Assembly (NCBI GenBank): GCA_001600635.1
Contig: BCKL01000004.1
Span: forward strand, 310,001 to 374,000
Length of the DNA: 64,000 nt
Reading direction: 5' to 3'
Source: Leucosporidium creatinivorum
Lineage: Eukaryota > Basidiomycota > Microbotryomycetes > Leucosporidiales > Leucosporidiaceae
Position 1 is the first letter of the stretch, and each line of letters opens with the position of its first letter. Made by a program: the position numbers and the translations under genes. This document shows positions 1 to 10,614 of this stretch, piece by piece. The notes beneath the pieces were generated by a model, which worked only from the letters and a program-made list of their open reading frames with translations, searched no databases and was not told the DNA's origin.

Positions 1-189
1 TTCTCCTCGGCTTCGCCTCCTCTCCCACTCGCCCACACCTCTTGCTTTCCAACACTCTCACCCTCCATCCGCTCTTCTCCTCCAACATTTCTCCTACACT
101 TTCGCCCGCTCGCCTTCACCGCTCGCGCCTCTTCCCTCGCCCTCCCTCACCTTCAACCGCCACTCCCTCACCGACCTCGCCGACCTCAG

Positions 190-956
190 GGAGTACGCCG
201 AGGACGAGTCCGACATCGACGACGACTGGATTCTCAAGCACGAGGAGCAACTCGTCGTCCTCGAGAAGGAGAAAATTACCAAGAAGTTCCAGAAGGAGCA
301 GAAGAAGCACGAGGAGGAGGGCACCAAGCCTCTGGCCGACTCGGAGCTCAAGGATCGTCTCAAGGCGGCGGACGACCTCGAGAAATCGCTCAAGAGCGAG
401 AGGAAAAAGGGATGGAAGGACACCAAGTTGACCGAGGCTAAGCTCATCGCCGCTATCGCCAAGATGGACGACAGGATCCAGGTCGCCAAGACGAACGCCA
501 CCGACAAGGATGAGGGCAAGGAGGTCTCGTTGGGCACTTCCAAGATCAACTACATCGTGAGTACCATTATTCGTTTCCCTACATCTTTCCCTTCCTCCCC
601 TACATCCTTCTCTGCGTTCTTTTCACTTCGCAGAGCTGACTCTCCCTTCCTCGCCGAACAGGACCCTCGCATCACCTTCGCGTGGTGCAAGAAGTTTGAC
701 GTCCCACCCAACAAGCTCTTCAGCAAGACTCTTGTCGAGAAGTGAGTCCAGTGCAGCAGAATGAGCAGACGGTGGCGATCTTCCGGTCGCTCGTCGAGCC
801 GAACGCCGAGCTGACTTGCTCCTCTTTTTCGCTCTCTCCCCTTCGCCTATCTCACCTCTCCATACACACTCACACCGCACCACATCACATCATCATTACT
901 ACCTACCATACAGGTTCACCTGGGCCGCCGAAGTCGAGGAGGATTTCGATTGGTAG
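190..956 (+). CDS. TOP1: DNA topoisomerase I, C-terminal part (5' end outside window)
   Basis: Type IB topoisomerase, which relaxes nuclear DNA supercoils through a 3'-phosphotyrosyl intermediate. Only the linker and C-terminal domain are present. Exons read as about 190-556, 662-741 and 914-956 (stop TAG 954-956); the pyrimidine-rich stretch before 190 looks like the end of an upstream intron. A charged coiled linker (DDDWILKHEEQL onward) is followed by LGTSKINY, whose Tyr codon (551-553) is the catalytic tyrosine of the family. Next come DPRITFAWCKKFDVP and the terminal KFTWAAEVEEDFDW, matching the conserved end of fungal Top1. The catalytic Tyr lies two codons before the first intron. Both introns carry a GAGCTGAC branch signal. 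Part of exon 2 and the following intron is duplicated at 4321-4530. The family assignment is secure; the exact 5' exon edge is not. Confidence 0.93.
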
Positions 957-2762
957 ACAGCCGCTCCTCGCCGAGTCACTCCTACTCGGACGTTCGACCC
1001 CACACCGCACACACGCCCTTCCCGCTTCCACCTGCTTTGTTCCTCGCTCGATAGCACATACCCTTGTCGCTTACTTCTTTTGATTGTGGTAATAGCCAGC
1101 CTTTTCGACTCGTGCTCGGCGGCGAGGGGGAGGTCGGCGAGAGAAATGAGAGTCAAGGAGAGCAGACGAGGCGGCCTAAATAGAGGTACACGCGGGAGGT
1201 GGCACTCAGCCTCTGCAGCTCACTCGGCGGATCGACTAGGCAAGCGAGATCGAAGCTGAACTTGGAGCCCTCGACCGAGGAAAGTGGGGCGAGCTCGCTT
1301 TCCGCCTCTTGGGCTTCGACCACGTCCTGCTCGTCTCGCTTCGAGCTTGGTCGCTGCTCTTAACCCTCGTCGCTAAACCACAGCTATCGCTCCACAACGC
1401 TTCTGTAGCGCAACAGTCCTTGTTCAGCTGAGTTGACTTCGCCGCTCGCGGGAGGCTTGCTCGCTTTCATCCCGCTCATTCGCACGAGACGGAGTCACAG
1501 GTGGGTCGGCGGAAGTGCTACCATACCTTGAGCGTGCTCGTCGGAGAACTGACGTTCCTTCCCGGCGTTGCCTTGCCCTACAGCGAACTCGCTTCGTCGC
1601 TCGTTCGGCTCCTCCAATCTCGTTGAAGCCGTTCACGACGCGAGGCGGGAGATGTAGCTGAATTGGGCGGCCTGCCGTACATTTCGATGAGCTGATAAAA
1701 ACTACAAGTTGATAAAACTATACGGAGGGCCAGTGAAACCTGCCCCTGCAGGGAAACTGTCCGCCCCGTGGTCAACGAGAGTAGCCGAGACGAGAAGGGG
1801 AGCGAGACTGAGAAGGGGAGATGAGACCGAGCCAAGGGAGAGAGAGCCGAGAGGCGAGAGGCGAAGGAAGTGTGAGATAAAGAGAGAAAAGAAGGGAAGG
1901 AGNGNNNNAAGTCAAAAACCGGCTCGATCTGAGAGATGGCGAGCGATTAGAGACGGTACAACAGGCCTAGGAGAATGAGCTGCGCGCACCTGAGAGATGG
2001 CGAGCGAATACGAGTCCTTGATCAGGCTCGTGAGAGTCGACGGGCGACGATCTGCGACGAGGGAAAGGAAGTCGTGTGAGCTGGGCTCGGCTCGACTGAG
2101 AGGCTAGGAGCGCGCTGAAAGCTCACCTTTGCACTGTTGTGAAGGCGCGAAACAGGCAGAAAGAAAGTGCAGCGACCGAAACCAACGAGCGAGAGCTGTG
2201 GCGAAGGAGAGGGCGTCTAAGGTCAGCTCGAGCTCGCTCGGAGGCGGGCAAGAGGAGACGTACCTTGTCAAGGCAACTAGACTAGCTGCAGGATCCGACG
2301 ATGTCGACGAGAGGAGACGACGATGCGGACGGAGCTCAAAAGCTGTCGAGGGACGAGTTCGACTTGAGCTCCTCAACCTTGGCTCTCGGAGAACAAAGAA
2401 CTCACTCGACACAAAGGCGCCGGCCTTGCGAGGGAACTTGTCTGAGAGGGAAGGTGGCGATCATGGCCGAGAGGCTGACTGATGTGATCGACTTGATGAG
2501 GTACAGGCTGCAAAGGCAATGGCGCTGTCTTAGCTCGGAAGCCGGATGCGAGACGGGCTCGGCGATGGGAGAAGAAAGGGAAAAACCCGCCGGACTCGGA
2601 AGTCTCGCGGCGCGGGGGGAGAGAGGATGTAGGAGAGTAAAGCTCACTGAGTGCGATTGAACTCCTGCGCCAATTCCCTCGTGCCTCCTCCAAAGGCGAA
2701 GCCGATCACCTCGGCCAGCGCCCTCAACTGCGGCCTCAACTGCGGCCTCAAGTGCGCTCGCT
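957..2762. other. 1.8-kb stretch without recognised gene; contains ambiguous bases
   Basis: No open frame here resembles a known family, and no splice-consistent model could be built. Ambiguous bases occur at 1903 and 1905-1908. An 18-bp unit (ctgagagatggcgagcga) occurs at 1929-1946 and again at 1990-2007. Several minus-strand donor-like sequences (agctcac at about 2118 and 2644, gtacctt near 2259) hint at an unrecognised spliced minus-strand transcript, but the conceptual peptides are low-complexity Arg/Ser-rich. Confidence 0.4.
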
Positions 2763-3873
2763 ATGAAGCCAACACCACCCGAGATCCTATATCGTATACT
2801 AGAGCTACTAGGCGAGGGCGAGAAACGACCCTGGGTGAACCCTGCGCTCGGTCGCCCACGCCAGGCTCGGTCCAGCCTCTACGACACCTCCCTCGTGTGC
2901 CGCGCTTGGAGGAGCCCATCCCAGGACCTACTCATGCTTTCTGCGGAACATCACTATCCTCCTCTTCGGAGTGAGGTCGAGCAGGACGCCACCCACCCAC
3001 CCTACGCCTCGCAAAAGATCAATGCGCTGCTGGTCGACCGAATCGACGACGAGGAGATGTGGGCAAGGCTCAAGGTCCAGCCCCGATCGCTGAGCTTCAC
3101 AGGGGAGCATGGCAGCTTTGATCCGGATGCGATCAGACCGGAGCTGCTGAGAGGTAAAGCCTGCTTCACGAGCTGGCTCGGCGACAAATTCGGAAGCTGA
3201 TCCAATCTCTACAGGGGTACAACGCCTCTCAATTCATACTCATATCTGCCACCGCTCAAATATGCCGGTCTTCCGTGATCAGCTGCCCCTCACAGCTCTA
3301 GAAGTGGACCATCACTATCCCCTTCCACGCTCGCTCTTCGACTCGCTCGTCGCCGCCTCGCCCAACTTGACCATGCTGTCCATCGATTTCAACTGCTCGG
3401 CCTTTCCTCCTTCACCGGACTATAGCCTGGACGCTCTCACCACTGCTGCCTCTCGACTGCACCACCTTACTCTTCGCTTTCAGCTCCGCAGAGGTGGCGA
3501 CTTCCCGACCCTCCTCTCGGACCTCCTCCTTGACGCCTCCTCACTTCAGGTGCTTACCGTTGAAAGCCTATCACCTACGGGGGTACTTGAAGTACTATCC
3601 TCTGTCACTGTACCCCTCGTTGCCCTCACCACCCGTTTTATCTGGAACGAGCACTTGCCGCTCCCAAAGTCGACCGTCATTGCGGCCGAGCTTATTCAGC
3701 TGTTCGACTTGCCTTCTATGCAAGTGCTCAAGAGGTGGAGACTATGTGCTGAAGATAATCCGATCCCGCTCGGCGGCCTGGAGGAGGAGGTCAGACGGTG
3801 GTGTCGCGCCTGCGAAGCGAGGGGAGTCGAGCGAGAGACGAGAGTCGAGCGAGAGACGAGATTTCACGGGTGA
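2763..3873 (+). CDS. F-box domain protein
   Basis: Two exons, 2763-3153 and 3215-3873, joined in phase 1 across a 61-nt intron (GTAAAG donor, AGCTGAT branch, CTACAG acceptor), give 349 residues. The N-terminus (PPEILYRILELLG ... TSLVCRAWRSPSQDLLM, residues 4-60) has the usual F-box layout: P-x-E-I-L, then S-L-V-C-R-x-W. F-box proteins normally recruit substrates to SCF ubiquitin ligases through Skp1. The C-terminal half (LPRSLFDSLVAASPNLTMLSI and similar) is leucine-rich and may form irregular LRRs, as in many fungal F-box proteins. The last 20 residues contain a perfect 18-bp tandem repeat (RVERET twice). The reading frame closes directly on a GTGAGC that could also act as a donor, so the C-terminus is less certain. 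The substrate is unknown. Confidence 0.75.
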
Positions 3874-4320
3874 GCTGCAGCCGTTTGGCTTTAGAGCGTG
3901 AGAAGCGATCACTGATTCTTCTACCAACCTGCAGATTAGCGTTGGGCTCGACAGGTACTTTCCATGGCTTGTTCGAACAGTGCTCGGCGCTGACTCGCCT
4001 CGGCGGCCACAGATTGAAGAGGCTCTGCAGACTGACGAGGCGGATGGAGTGGGCCGCAGGGAAGCAATGTAACCTAAACTCATCTGTGAGCTGCTTTCAG
4101 ACTCCGACGAGGCGCGCAGAGGGAGAGAGCTTCCAAGCAGATCGTTCGCCGAGCAGCAATGGCAAGTTCGAAGCACGAGCGCGGCGCCGATGCCTCCTTC
4201 TCAGTCGAGCAAACCCGCGGAAAAGGATCTACTCTAGTAAGTGGAGCTTACAGGTTTGCGAGGTCGCCCTCACCTCATCCTGTCGAGACGGCCGAGCACC
4301 TTCATCGCCGAGGCCGGCCT
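3874..4320. other. intergenic region, nothing recognised
   Basis: Between the F-box gene and the TOP1-derived fragment. A long uninterrupted frame runs 4159-4863, but it crosses the TOP1 fragment and the first exon of the next gene in a different frame, so I treat it as chance openness in GC-rich DNA. Confidence 0.4.
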
Positions 4321-4530
4321 TCCTTTCTCGCCGAACAGGACCCTCGAATCACCTTCGCGTGGTGCAAGCGCTTCGATGACCCGCCCAACAAGCTCTTCAG
4401 CAAGACCCTTCTCGAAAAGCAAGTCGTACAGCAGAACGACCAGACGGTGGCGATCTTCTCGGCCGTCGTCGAGCCGAACGCCGAGCTGACTTGCGCCTCT
4501 TTTGCTCTCTCTCCTCTTCGCCTCTTTGCC
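4321..4530 (+). pseudogene. duplicated fragment of TOP1 (exon plus flanking introns)
   Basis: This stretch repeats about 650-860 of the TOP1 gene in the same orientation: the end of the first intron (ctcgccgaacag), the whole 80-nt exon (4339-4418, encoding DPRITFAWCKRFDDPPNKLF...) and roughly 110 nt of the following intron, including gccgaacgccgagctgactt. Retained intron sequence shows a DNA-level duplication, not a retrocopy. Coding changes relative to the parent include K-to-R and V-to-D substitutions. The donor GTGAGT of the parent reads GCAAGT here. No upstream Top1 core, catalytic tyrosine or terminal exon accompanies it, so it cannot encode a topoisomerase. It may be transcribed as part of the leader of the next gene, which starts 220 bp downstream. 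Confidence 0.88.
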
Positions 4531-4750
4531 CTTGGTTCCCCTCTCCCCTCACGCTTGTCTCTCCTCCTTGCTCAGCGCTCATCCTCGAACCGCTCCTGCA
4601 CCTCGACGCCCCGCTGCATGCTCACCGCTCCGCTGCCGTCTCTCGCCTCCTTTGCCAACGCCCGTATGCCGAGGACTTGGCCTTTATACGAGGTTTCGTC
4701 GGTTTCGGCTCTTGCATTCTTCAAGTTCCCTTGTCACTGCTTGACTCGAC

Positions 4751-6519
4751 ATGTTTATCATCACCTCGATTTCGATTCGCGAGCAATGTACCGAGGTCAA
4801 GGAGGCATCGAAGGAGCTCTGGACGTTCGCAAGGACTCATCATTGGCGGCGCACCATGCGTAACAGTCTGAAGAGAAAGTATTGGGGTGAGCCGAGTCCA
4901 GGGACATGCTGCAGGCTACGCTGACTCTCGCTGCAGTGTACTGGGCGCTGCTCGGCGCGTTGATTGCCATCATGATCCTCGCCGCACTGTACCGCGAGAC
5001 CATCATTCATTGGCTGCAGCCGCACAAGGAGGATATAGTCGCAACAAGTTGGGCATGGATCGTCCCTATTGCGATCCTCGTAGTGCTCTCTATTCCTCCG
5101 CTAGTGAGTCTCGGCGCCGAAGTTGATCGCCGAAGCCACCTTTGGGCTCCGGAACGGCGCTGATGAGACTCTCGCGACGTACAGGGGGGTCATGAGATTA
5201 TTCTCCTACTTGTGAGCTCTTTTGGCAACAGTCAGCCCCCCCTCCACGATGGAACGAGCCGACTCGGCGAAAGTCTCGAGGCCATCGGGGGGTCAAAAAG
5301 GGCCCGAGCTCATCTTTACATTCTCTCTGGTCATTAACCGAACAGATCGGCGTATTCTGGGGGCCTTGGGTTGGCTTAGGCATCGCTACAGCGGGCACCT
5401 TCATCGGCGAGCTACTTTGCTTCTTTGTCTTCCGCTACTACTTCACCGAGAAGGCTCAGCAGTGAGTCGCGACTTTCAGCTTTATCGGGTCTTCTTCTCG
5501 CCCCTCTCCTCCCCCCTCAGCTTCCTTCCTTGGACTCTGAAGCTGACCGTCGGCGCTCTTTTTCGGTGCTGGCACTCGCAGAATCGAGGAGAGCAGTATC
5601 GCGTACGCTTGTATCGCTCGGCTGATGGGACAAGGAAGCCTGATCATGGTCACCCTGATTCGATACTCAGCGATTCCAGGTGAGCAGGCCTTTGCTCCGA
5701 GCTTCTCCTTCGGCGCTCACTCTTTCCCCTCCCCCCCCGCCTGTACCAGGCCACGTCGTCACCGCTCTTCAGTCAACGGTTGGGATGCATATAGTAGTGT
5801 ACATGGCAGCGGTGCTCCTCTCCATGGCCAAGCCCTTCGCCTTCGTCTACCTCGGCGTGGCCGTCGGCCGAGTTCACGGCGATGCAACAACTGAGCAGCT
5901 ACAAGTGCGTCTCGTTCATACAGAAGAGTACTTCGCTGACCATTCGCACTCGCAGGAGCAATCCCTCATCAACTGGGCCGTAACCCTCGGCGTCGCGCTC
6001 GCTACCATTATCTCCCTCTTCGTGACCTACCTCCGCGCCCGCCGACTCTACCCCATCATCCTCGCCGAGTCAATCTCTCGCCGCGCCGAGAAAGGAGGAA
6101 CAGCCGACTTCGAGGTCCTCAACATCAGCCTCGCCGAAGCGACGATGGACGGCGTCGACGCGCAAGGACACTTTGGCAGCCTCTCGGATGAGGAGGAAGA
6201 GAGGAAGTGGAGGGTGAGGGGAGAGCAGGAGCTCCAGTACCAGCCGATGGAGGGGAGGAGCTGGCAAGATGGGCCGGCGGTGCAGGAGGATGACGAGGAG
6301 CGGAGGAGGGCGAGGAGGAACGCCGAGAAGGAGAGGGAGGCCGAGGAAGAGATTCGGAGGATTGAGACGGTCGAGCTGACGCAGAGGAGCGATGAGAAGA
6401 GGTACTGGGGGTCTAGTGACGAGCGGGAGGAAGAGGAAGCCGCGCCGAGGTACGATCAGCTCTCGCTGCTCAGTCGGAAGGGGGAGAGGCGGAGCAAAGC
6501 GAGCGATGGGAGTTGGTAG
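4751..6519 (+). CDS. TVP38/TMEM64 (VTT/SNARE-associated) family membrane protein
   Basis: Seven exons: 4751-4886, 4937-5103, 5185-5211, 5346-5461, 5582-5679, 5750-5904, 5956-6519; 420 residues. The start ATG follows an in-frame TGA 9 bp upstream. Hydrophobic segments include VYWALLGALIAIMILAAL, WAWIVPIAILVVLSI, VGLGIATAGTFIGELL, GMHIVVYMAAVLLSM and NWAVTLGVALATIISLFV. The family core is visible: GVFWGPWVGLGI, then ARLMGQGSLIMVTLIRYSAIPGH and KPFAFVYLGVAVG. These match fungal Tvp38, a Golgi membrane protein; the VTT group in general includes lipid scramblase-like proteins. Exon 3 is only 27 nt. The C-terminal ~130 residues form a charged Glu/Arg-rich tail, longer than the conserved core requires and probably cytosolic. 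The family is confident; function here is inferred from homology. Confidence 0.88.
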
Positions 6520-6624
6520 AGATCGATATACACTCTTCAGCATGCTCTCGAGATCCTCTTCACGCCTTTTGTACTTATTGAGCCTTGATTTCAACGGAGC
6601 AGTGAGCGGTCTACGAGAGATCCT

Positions 6625-7619
6625 CTAGAGCTTGGCGAGCACGGCCTCGGCGCCCGAGACGGAGACACCTCCACCGGACTCAATGCCGACGTAGGTAACC
6701 TTGAGGTCGTCCACGATGAGGGCGAAGCGGGAGGCGCGCTCTCCGAAGCCAACGTGTGAAACTGCGAATTCGGCGATGGTTAGCGATGATCCGCTCGGCC
6801 GTGGTAGGCTCTACTCACGGTCCTGGGTAAGACCAGCAGCCTTGAGCCAGGTAAGGGACGAGTCGGCGATGGTGGTGACCTTGTCGGTGGTGTGGAGGGC
6901 ACGTCCCCAGGCCGACACTGCGAGGGAGGAGGGAGGGTCAGAGTCAGCTCGGCTTGCATTGTGATCGTATTCTAGTGAACAGAACACTACTCACTGACGA
7001 AGACGTCGTTCGAGGCGAGGCAGTAGATGGCATCGACTCCCTTGGCCTTGAACTGGTCGAACTCGGTAACGTAGGGAGGGAGGTGGTTCTCTGTCGGCGC
7101 AAATAAATCAGCTACACCTCTTTGAGTCTTTATAGCTTATAAGAACTCACCCGAGCAAGTAGGGGTGAAAGCTGAAGGGTTCGGGGCCAGACCGAGCCGG
7201 AAGCGTTAGTAATGCGATTTCGAGCCGAGCTGCGACCCCGGGAGCTGCTGCAGGCTCTGTAGGATCATGAACACTCACCGCCGGGCACTCCTACGATGAC
7301 CACCTTCTTTCCGGCGAACGAGCTGGTCTTAAGCTGGGAGGGCTTTCCGCAGACACTGGGGTCCTCGAGCTCCGGTGCGTACTCGACAAAGGCGAAGGTT
7401 CTGAAGTGCAGTAGTTAGCGTCTGTATTAACACCCTGATTGCGCCGGGCTGGTCCCCGCCGTCCCCGCCGCGAAAGAACGGGCGAAATCGACGGAGAGGC
7501 TGGCGTTTGACGTGTAGCTGCAGCTCACCCCTCGGGAATAGTGTCTCCAACTTGAATAGGTGCCCTGTGGAACTGCAGGTGAGTATAAGTCGAAAAGCGA
7601 GCAGGGAGGCTACCCACAT
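6625..7619 (-). CDS. type-2 (Prx5/Ahp1-like) peroxiredoxin
   Basis: Thiol peroxidase reducing H2O2 and alkyl hydroperoxides, of the Ahp1/PMP20/Malf2 fungal group. Exons in transcript order: 7614-7619, 7529-7572, 7279-7400, 7151-7171, 6995-7090, 6819-6917, 6625-6761; phases agree throughout and give 174 residues, the usual length. Visible motifs: IQVGDTIPEGTF at the N-terminus, KKVVIVGVPGAFTPTC (peroxidatic Cys in P-x3-T-x2-C), NHLPPYV, GVDAIYCLASNDVFVMSAWG, and the C-terminal GFGERASRFALIVDDLKV ... VSGAEAVLAKL. The second Cys (DPSVCGKP) is where related fungal enzymes also have one. The peroxidatic Cys sits in a 21-nt exon. The first exon encodes only Met-Trp before a weak GTAGCC donor, so the initiator is the least certain part. 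No obvious peroxisomal SKL, so probably cytosolic. Confidence 0.9.
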
Positions 7620-7882
7620 TGTGATGAGAAGTGAAGCGTAGGAAAGAGAGAGGGTCGGCGGTCGAAGGGCCTCGAGTAAGCGGGGGGGCTGGGATCAGCG
7701 ATGGCGCTACAGAACCAGCTGCAAGACTACAGAGCAGTGCAGAACAGTTTTGGCGCAGTCTCGGCGCAAACGGAGCTGGAGTGACAAAGAGGCCCCTTTT
7801 CAGGAGGATCGGCTGAGCATGACGACGAGCGAGGCGAATTCGACTCTTGACTTTCAACCACTCGCATCTCAAACCAGCAACC

Positions 7883-8996
7883 ATGGCCAGCACCAGCACC
7901 GACAACAAGCAGCAGAATGCTGGACTCGTACAGCGCAAAGCAAAGGAGCAGCTCTCCAAGGCTGCTTCCCTGGCGAAGGACGACATCGGCGCCATCTCGA
8001 GCGTGACGGGAGAGGCGCTCAGTTCGGGGGCTTACCTGTACCCTCTGTGAGTTTTGCGTACTAATCTCATACTGCTACCGCGGGCTGACGACTTTGCTAC
8101 AGCTATGGAATCGCCTACTTCGGTCGCAACCCCAAGCTGCTCGAGGGAGTCCTGCCCATCGTCTACAAGAGCGCGCTGTGGAGCGCAGGCATCACCATCG
8201 CCATGTTCATCTTCACTTACCTGCCCCAAGTCACCGTCTTGGCCTTCGTTTCTGGTCCCCTCGCCTTCATTGGAGCCTTCTTCGCCGTGCTCGCCGAGAG
8301 CTACGCCATCTCAATGTTCTGCGTCCGCGGCTTCCTCCTCCCTGGCGCCACGGAGAAGATCTTCGACGCCGTCTTGGTGCAGAAGGGCTACGGCGACCTC
8401 GTCGAGCGCGGCAGAACGCTCAAGTCTGGCCGAGGAGGCGGCACCGTTCTCGGCAAGTCTCTGCTCAAGCCTGTGACCAGCAAGTTCTCCACCGAAGGGC
8501 TCGTCCGCTACCTCATCACCCTTCCCCTCAACTTCATCCCCGGAGTCGGAACGGCCGTCTTCCTCTTCCTCAACGGTCAATCGGCCGGACCGTGAGTTGG
8601 ACTCTTCTTCGCTTCCTCGCCGGTGGCTCATTTTGCTCTCTCACAGCCACCACCACGACCGCTACTTCCAACTCAAGGGCCTGGACAAGTCCGCCAAGCA
8701 GCAGTTCATTTCGGCGAGACGTGGGGCTTACACTTCGTTCGTTGCCGTTGCCCTCGTCTCTCGCTTTCGCTCGCTCATCTTTCCCATCATCGCACAGTCT
8801 TGGCGCCGCTTCGGTCGCTCTCTCCCTCGTCCCCATCGTCGGCACCCTCTTCAGCTTCACCAGCGCCGTTGGAGCGGCCCTGTTCGCCGCTGATCTCGAG
8901 AAGAAGGAGAGGCGCGATCGCAACGGAGGCGATTCGGCCGAGGCGGGAGGACAGGACAAGGTCGAGGTTGGCATGGGCAACAAGGACGAGTTGTAG
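7883..8996 (+). CDS. EI24-domain membrane protein (Rrt8/Lds-like)
   Basis: Four exons: 7883-8046, 8103-8591, 8647-8736, 8798-8996; 313 residues. The ATG at 7883 (caaccATGgcc) was chosen over an in-frame ATG at 7847 on context. Hydrophobic segments: SAGITIAMFIFTYLPQVTVLAF, GPLAFIGAFFAVLAESYAI, LVRYLITLPLNFIPGVGTAVF and GAASVALSLVPIVGTLFSF. The P-L-N-x-I-P-G-x-G-T block followed by a loop with a His-rich start (HHHDRYFQLKGL) is typical of the fungal EI24-like proteins that include the yeast spore-wall/lipid-droplet proteins Rrt8 and Lds1/2. Residues 1-55 are hydrophilic; the C-terminus is charged (EKKERRDRNGG...). The third intron uses a GTTCGT donor, also seen in the GST, RPN9, kinesin and UTP13 genes here. 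The biochemical role of this family is poorly defined. Confidence 0.75.
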
Positions 8997-9270
8997 ATGC
9001 GTAGATAGTACCCCCACTGATTCTGAACAAAGCATACACGATTTGACTCTCGCACGGGCAGAAGGTCGGGCGAGGCGAAATGCAGCGTTGAGGGCTGAGA
9101 GGGATTTTTGAGGCTACCGCCACTAATCATACATTCGGAGGCAAAGGCAAGACTGTCATACTAAGCGCACTCCCCAGGTTACCATCCTTCGCTCGATGCT
9201 GGCTCAACCGAAGTACCTGCTCGGCGAAGGGTCAGTGACGAAGCTTGCACTTGTACTCAGCTTTCTTCGC

Positions 9271-10274
9271 TCACCTATCGCTCTTGAAGTACTCAGCAAT
9301 CTTAGGCCTCGCTTCAACCGCCTCAACGAGCTTCTTGAGCGCAGGGGCCTCCTTCTCGAGCAGCTCGGCGACGGGTCCGCCAAGCTCGCGTTCGTCGTGG
9401 TAGATTTGATAGAGGACAAAGTCGGCGTCTGCGGGGGTGGGGATTCGCTCTCAATCCAGCTCGGAAGGCGAGGTCGAGAGAGGAGAGCACGAACAGGTGA
9501 TGTCGGCGCCGAGGGTGAAAGGGCCGGACTTCGAGTAAGGCGACTCGGCGAGGTGCTTCTCGATGCCACGGACGTACTCTGCCAGAAGGAAGGTCAGCTT
9601 TTCTGCTCCCTCCGATCTTACGAAAACTTACTGGGCATCAAGTAGTCCTTGTGGTGATCAAACGCCGAAGAGTCCTTCGCAGGATTGAGGCCGTCCTTGG
9701 TCGTAGCGAAAGCGGCATCGACGAAGCGGGTGCGCCAGTCGAGCGCTTGATCGCAAATAACCTGGTGCGAGTAGCGCAACAGTGTCAGCGCCTCCCAATA
9801 CCGAGCAAAAACCGTCGACTCACGTCGGCGAAGTACTTCTCCTCGCTCGTCTTGCCGTCGTACTGGCCGAGCTGACGAGCCAAGTAGCGAAGGATGGGGT
9901 AGCTCTGAGTGAGCAGTTTTCCGTCGAGCTCAATGTAGGGGAGCGAGCCGGCGGGGCTGCGTAGGTCAAGATAAGTCAGTTTGCTCGGGATCTCGGCGAA
10001 GAGCTCGGACTCACTTGATCTTGGCGCGCTCTTCGACACTCTTGCTATTGTACTCGTCGAACGAGAAGCGGTGGTCGACGAAAGCGATACCAGCGTCCTC
10101 GAAGAAGAGACGAATAACCTGCGCGCGAGAAGATCAGTCAGCTGATGGAGAGCATGCAGGCAATCGACTCACTTCTCCTCGTCCTTTTGAGGTAAAGTCA
10201 TAGTAGTAGAACTGGGGTACGCCTCCAATGGCGTCGTTAGTGGCGCTGGAAGTGCCGATGGTGGTTGACTTCAT
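9271..10274 (-). CDS. glutathione S-transferase
   Basis: Exons in transcript order: 10173-10274, 10015-10118, 9824-9956, 9632-9761, 9495-9578, 9271-9428; 236 residues, normal for cytosolic GSTs. The N-terminal thioredoxin-fold half reads VPQFYYYDFTSKGRGEVIRL, with a Tyr cluster at the position of the catalytic Tyr. It then has the glutathione-site loop SLPYIELDGKLLTQSYPIL, with the cis-Pro (LP) and the Q-S pair, followed by RYLARQLG. The C-terminal helical half includes FTLGADITYADFVLYQIYHDE, the usual N-cap and hydrophobic staple region. The R-G-E-x-I-R motif after the first strand suggests a sigma/mu-like fungal GST. One intron uses GTTCGT. The product likely conjugates electrophiles or lipid peroxidation products; the substrate cannot be read from sequence. 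The 3' ends of this gene and the EI24-like gene converge 274 bp apart. Confidence 0.88.
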
Positions 10275-10614
10275 GCTGGTGTGGGGAAGAGCTGATGAGG
10301 TGCAGGTAGGTCGGGAGAGCTAGTCAAGAAGGCTGCTTGTATCGATGTAGGTCGAACCTGAAGAGGAGTAGGAGAGACGAAGCAGAGCAGTGAGAAGTCG
10401 AAGGGAAAGAAAGGTGGGGCTAGTTGCAACTTGAAGCAGCTCGAGATCGCTGGTTTCGGTGGGGTCGCTGAAGCACCCGAGACGAGCGAGGCCAAGTGCG
10501 ATGGGCTCTGGAGCTACACAGTAATTGATTACTGCGAAGCTGACAAATGAGACCGCATGCCGCTGAGCTCCCTATCCCGAGGCTCGGCTCAAGTTCGACG
10601 CTCGAACTGACTCC

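Noticed and set aside
4159-4863. 234-codon frame running through the TOP1 fragment
   Set aside because: It passes through duplicated intron sequence and then overlaps the first exon of the next gene out of frame; no family similarity outside the TOP1 exon.
8094-8996. 300-codon Arg/Ser/Pro-rich frame overlapping the EI24-like gene
   Set aside because: Out-of-frame shadow; the other frame has membrane segments, splice phases and family motifs.
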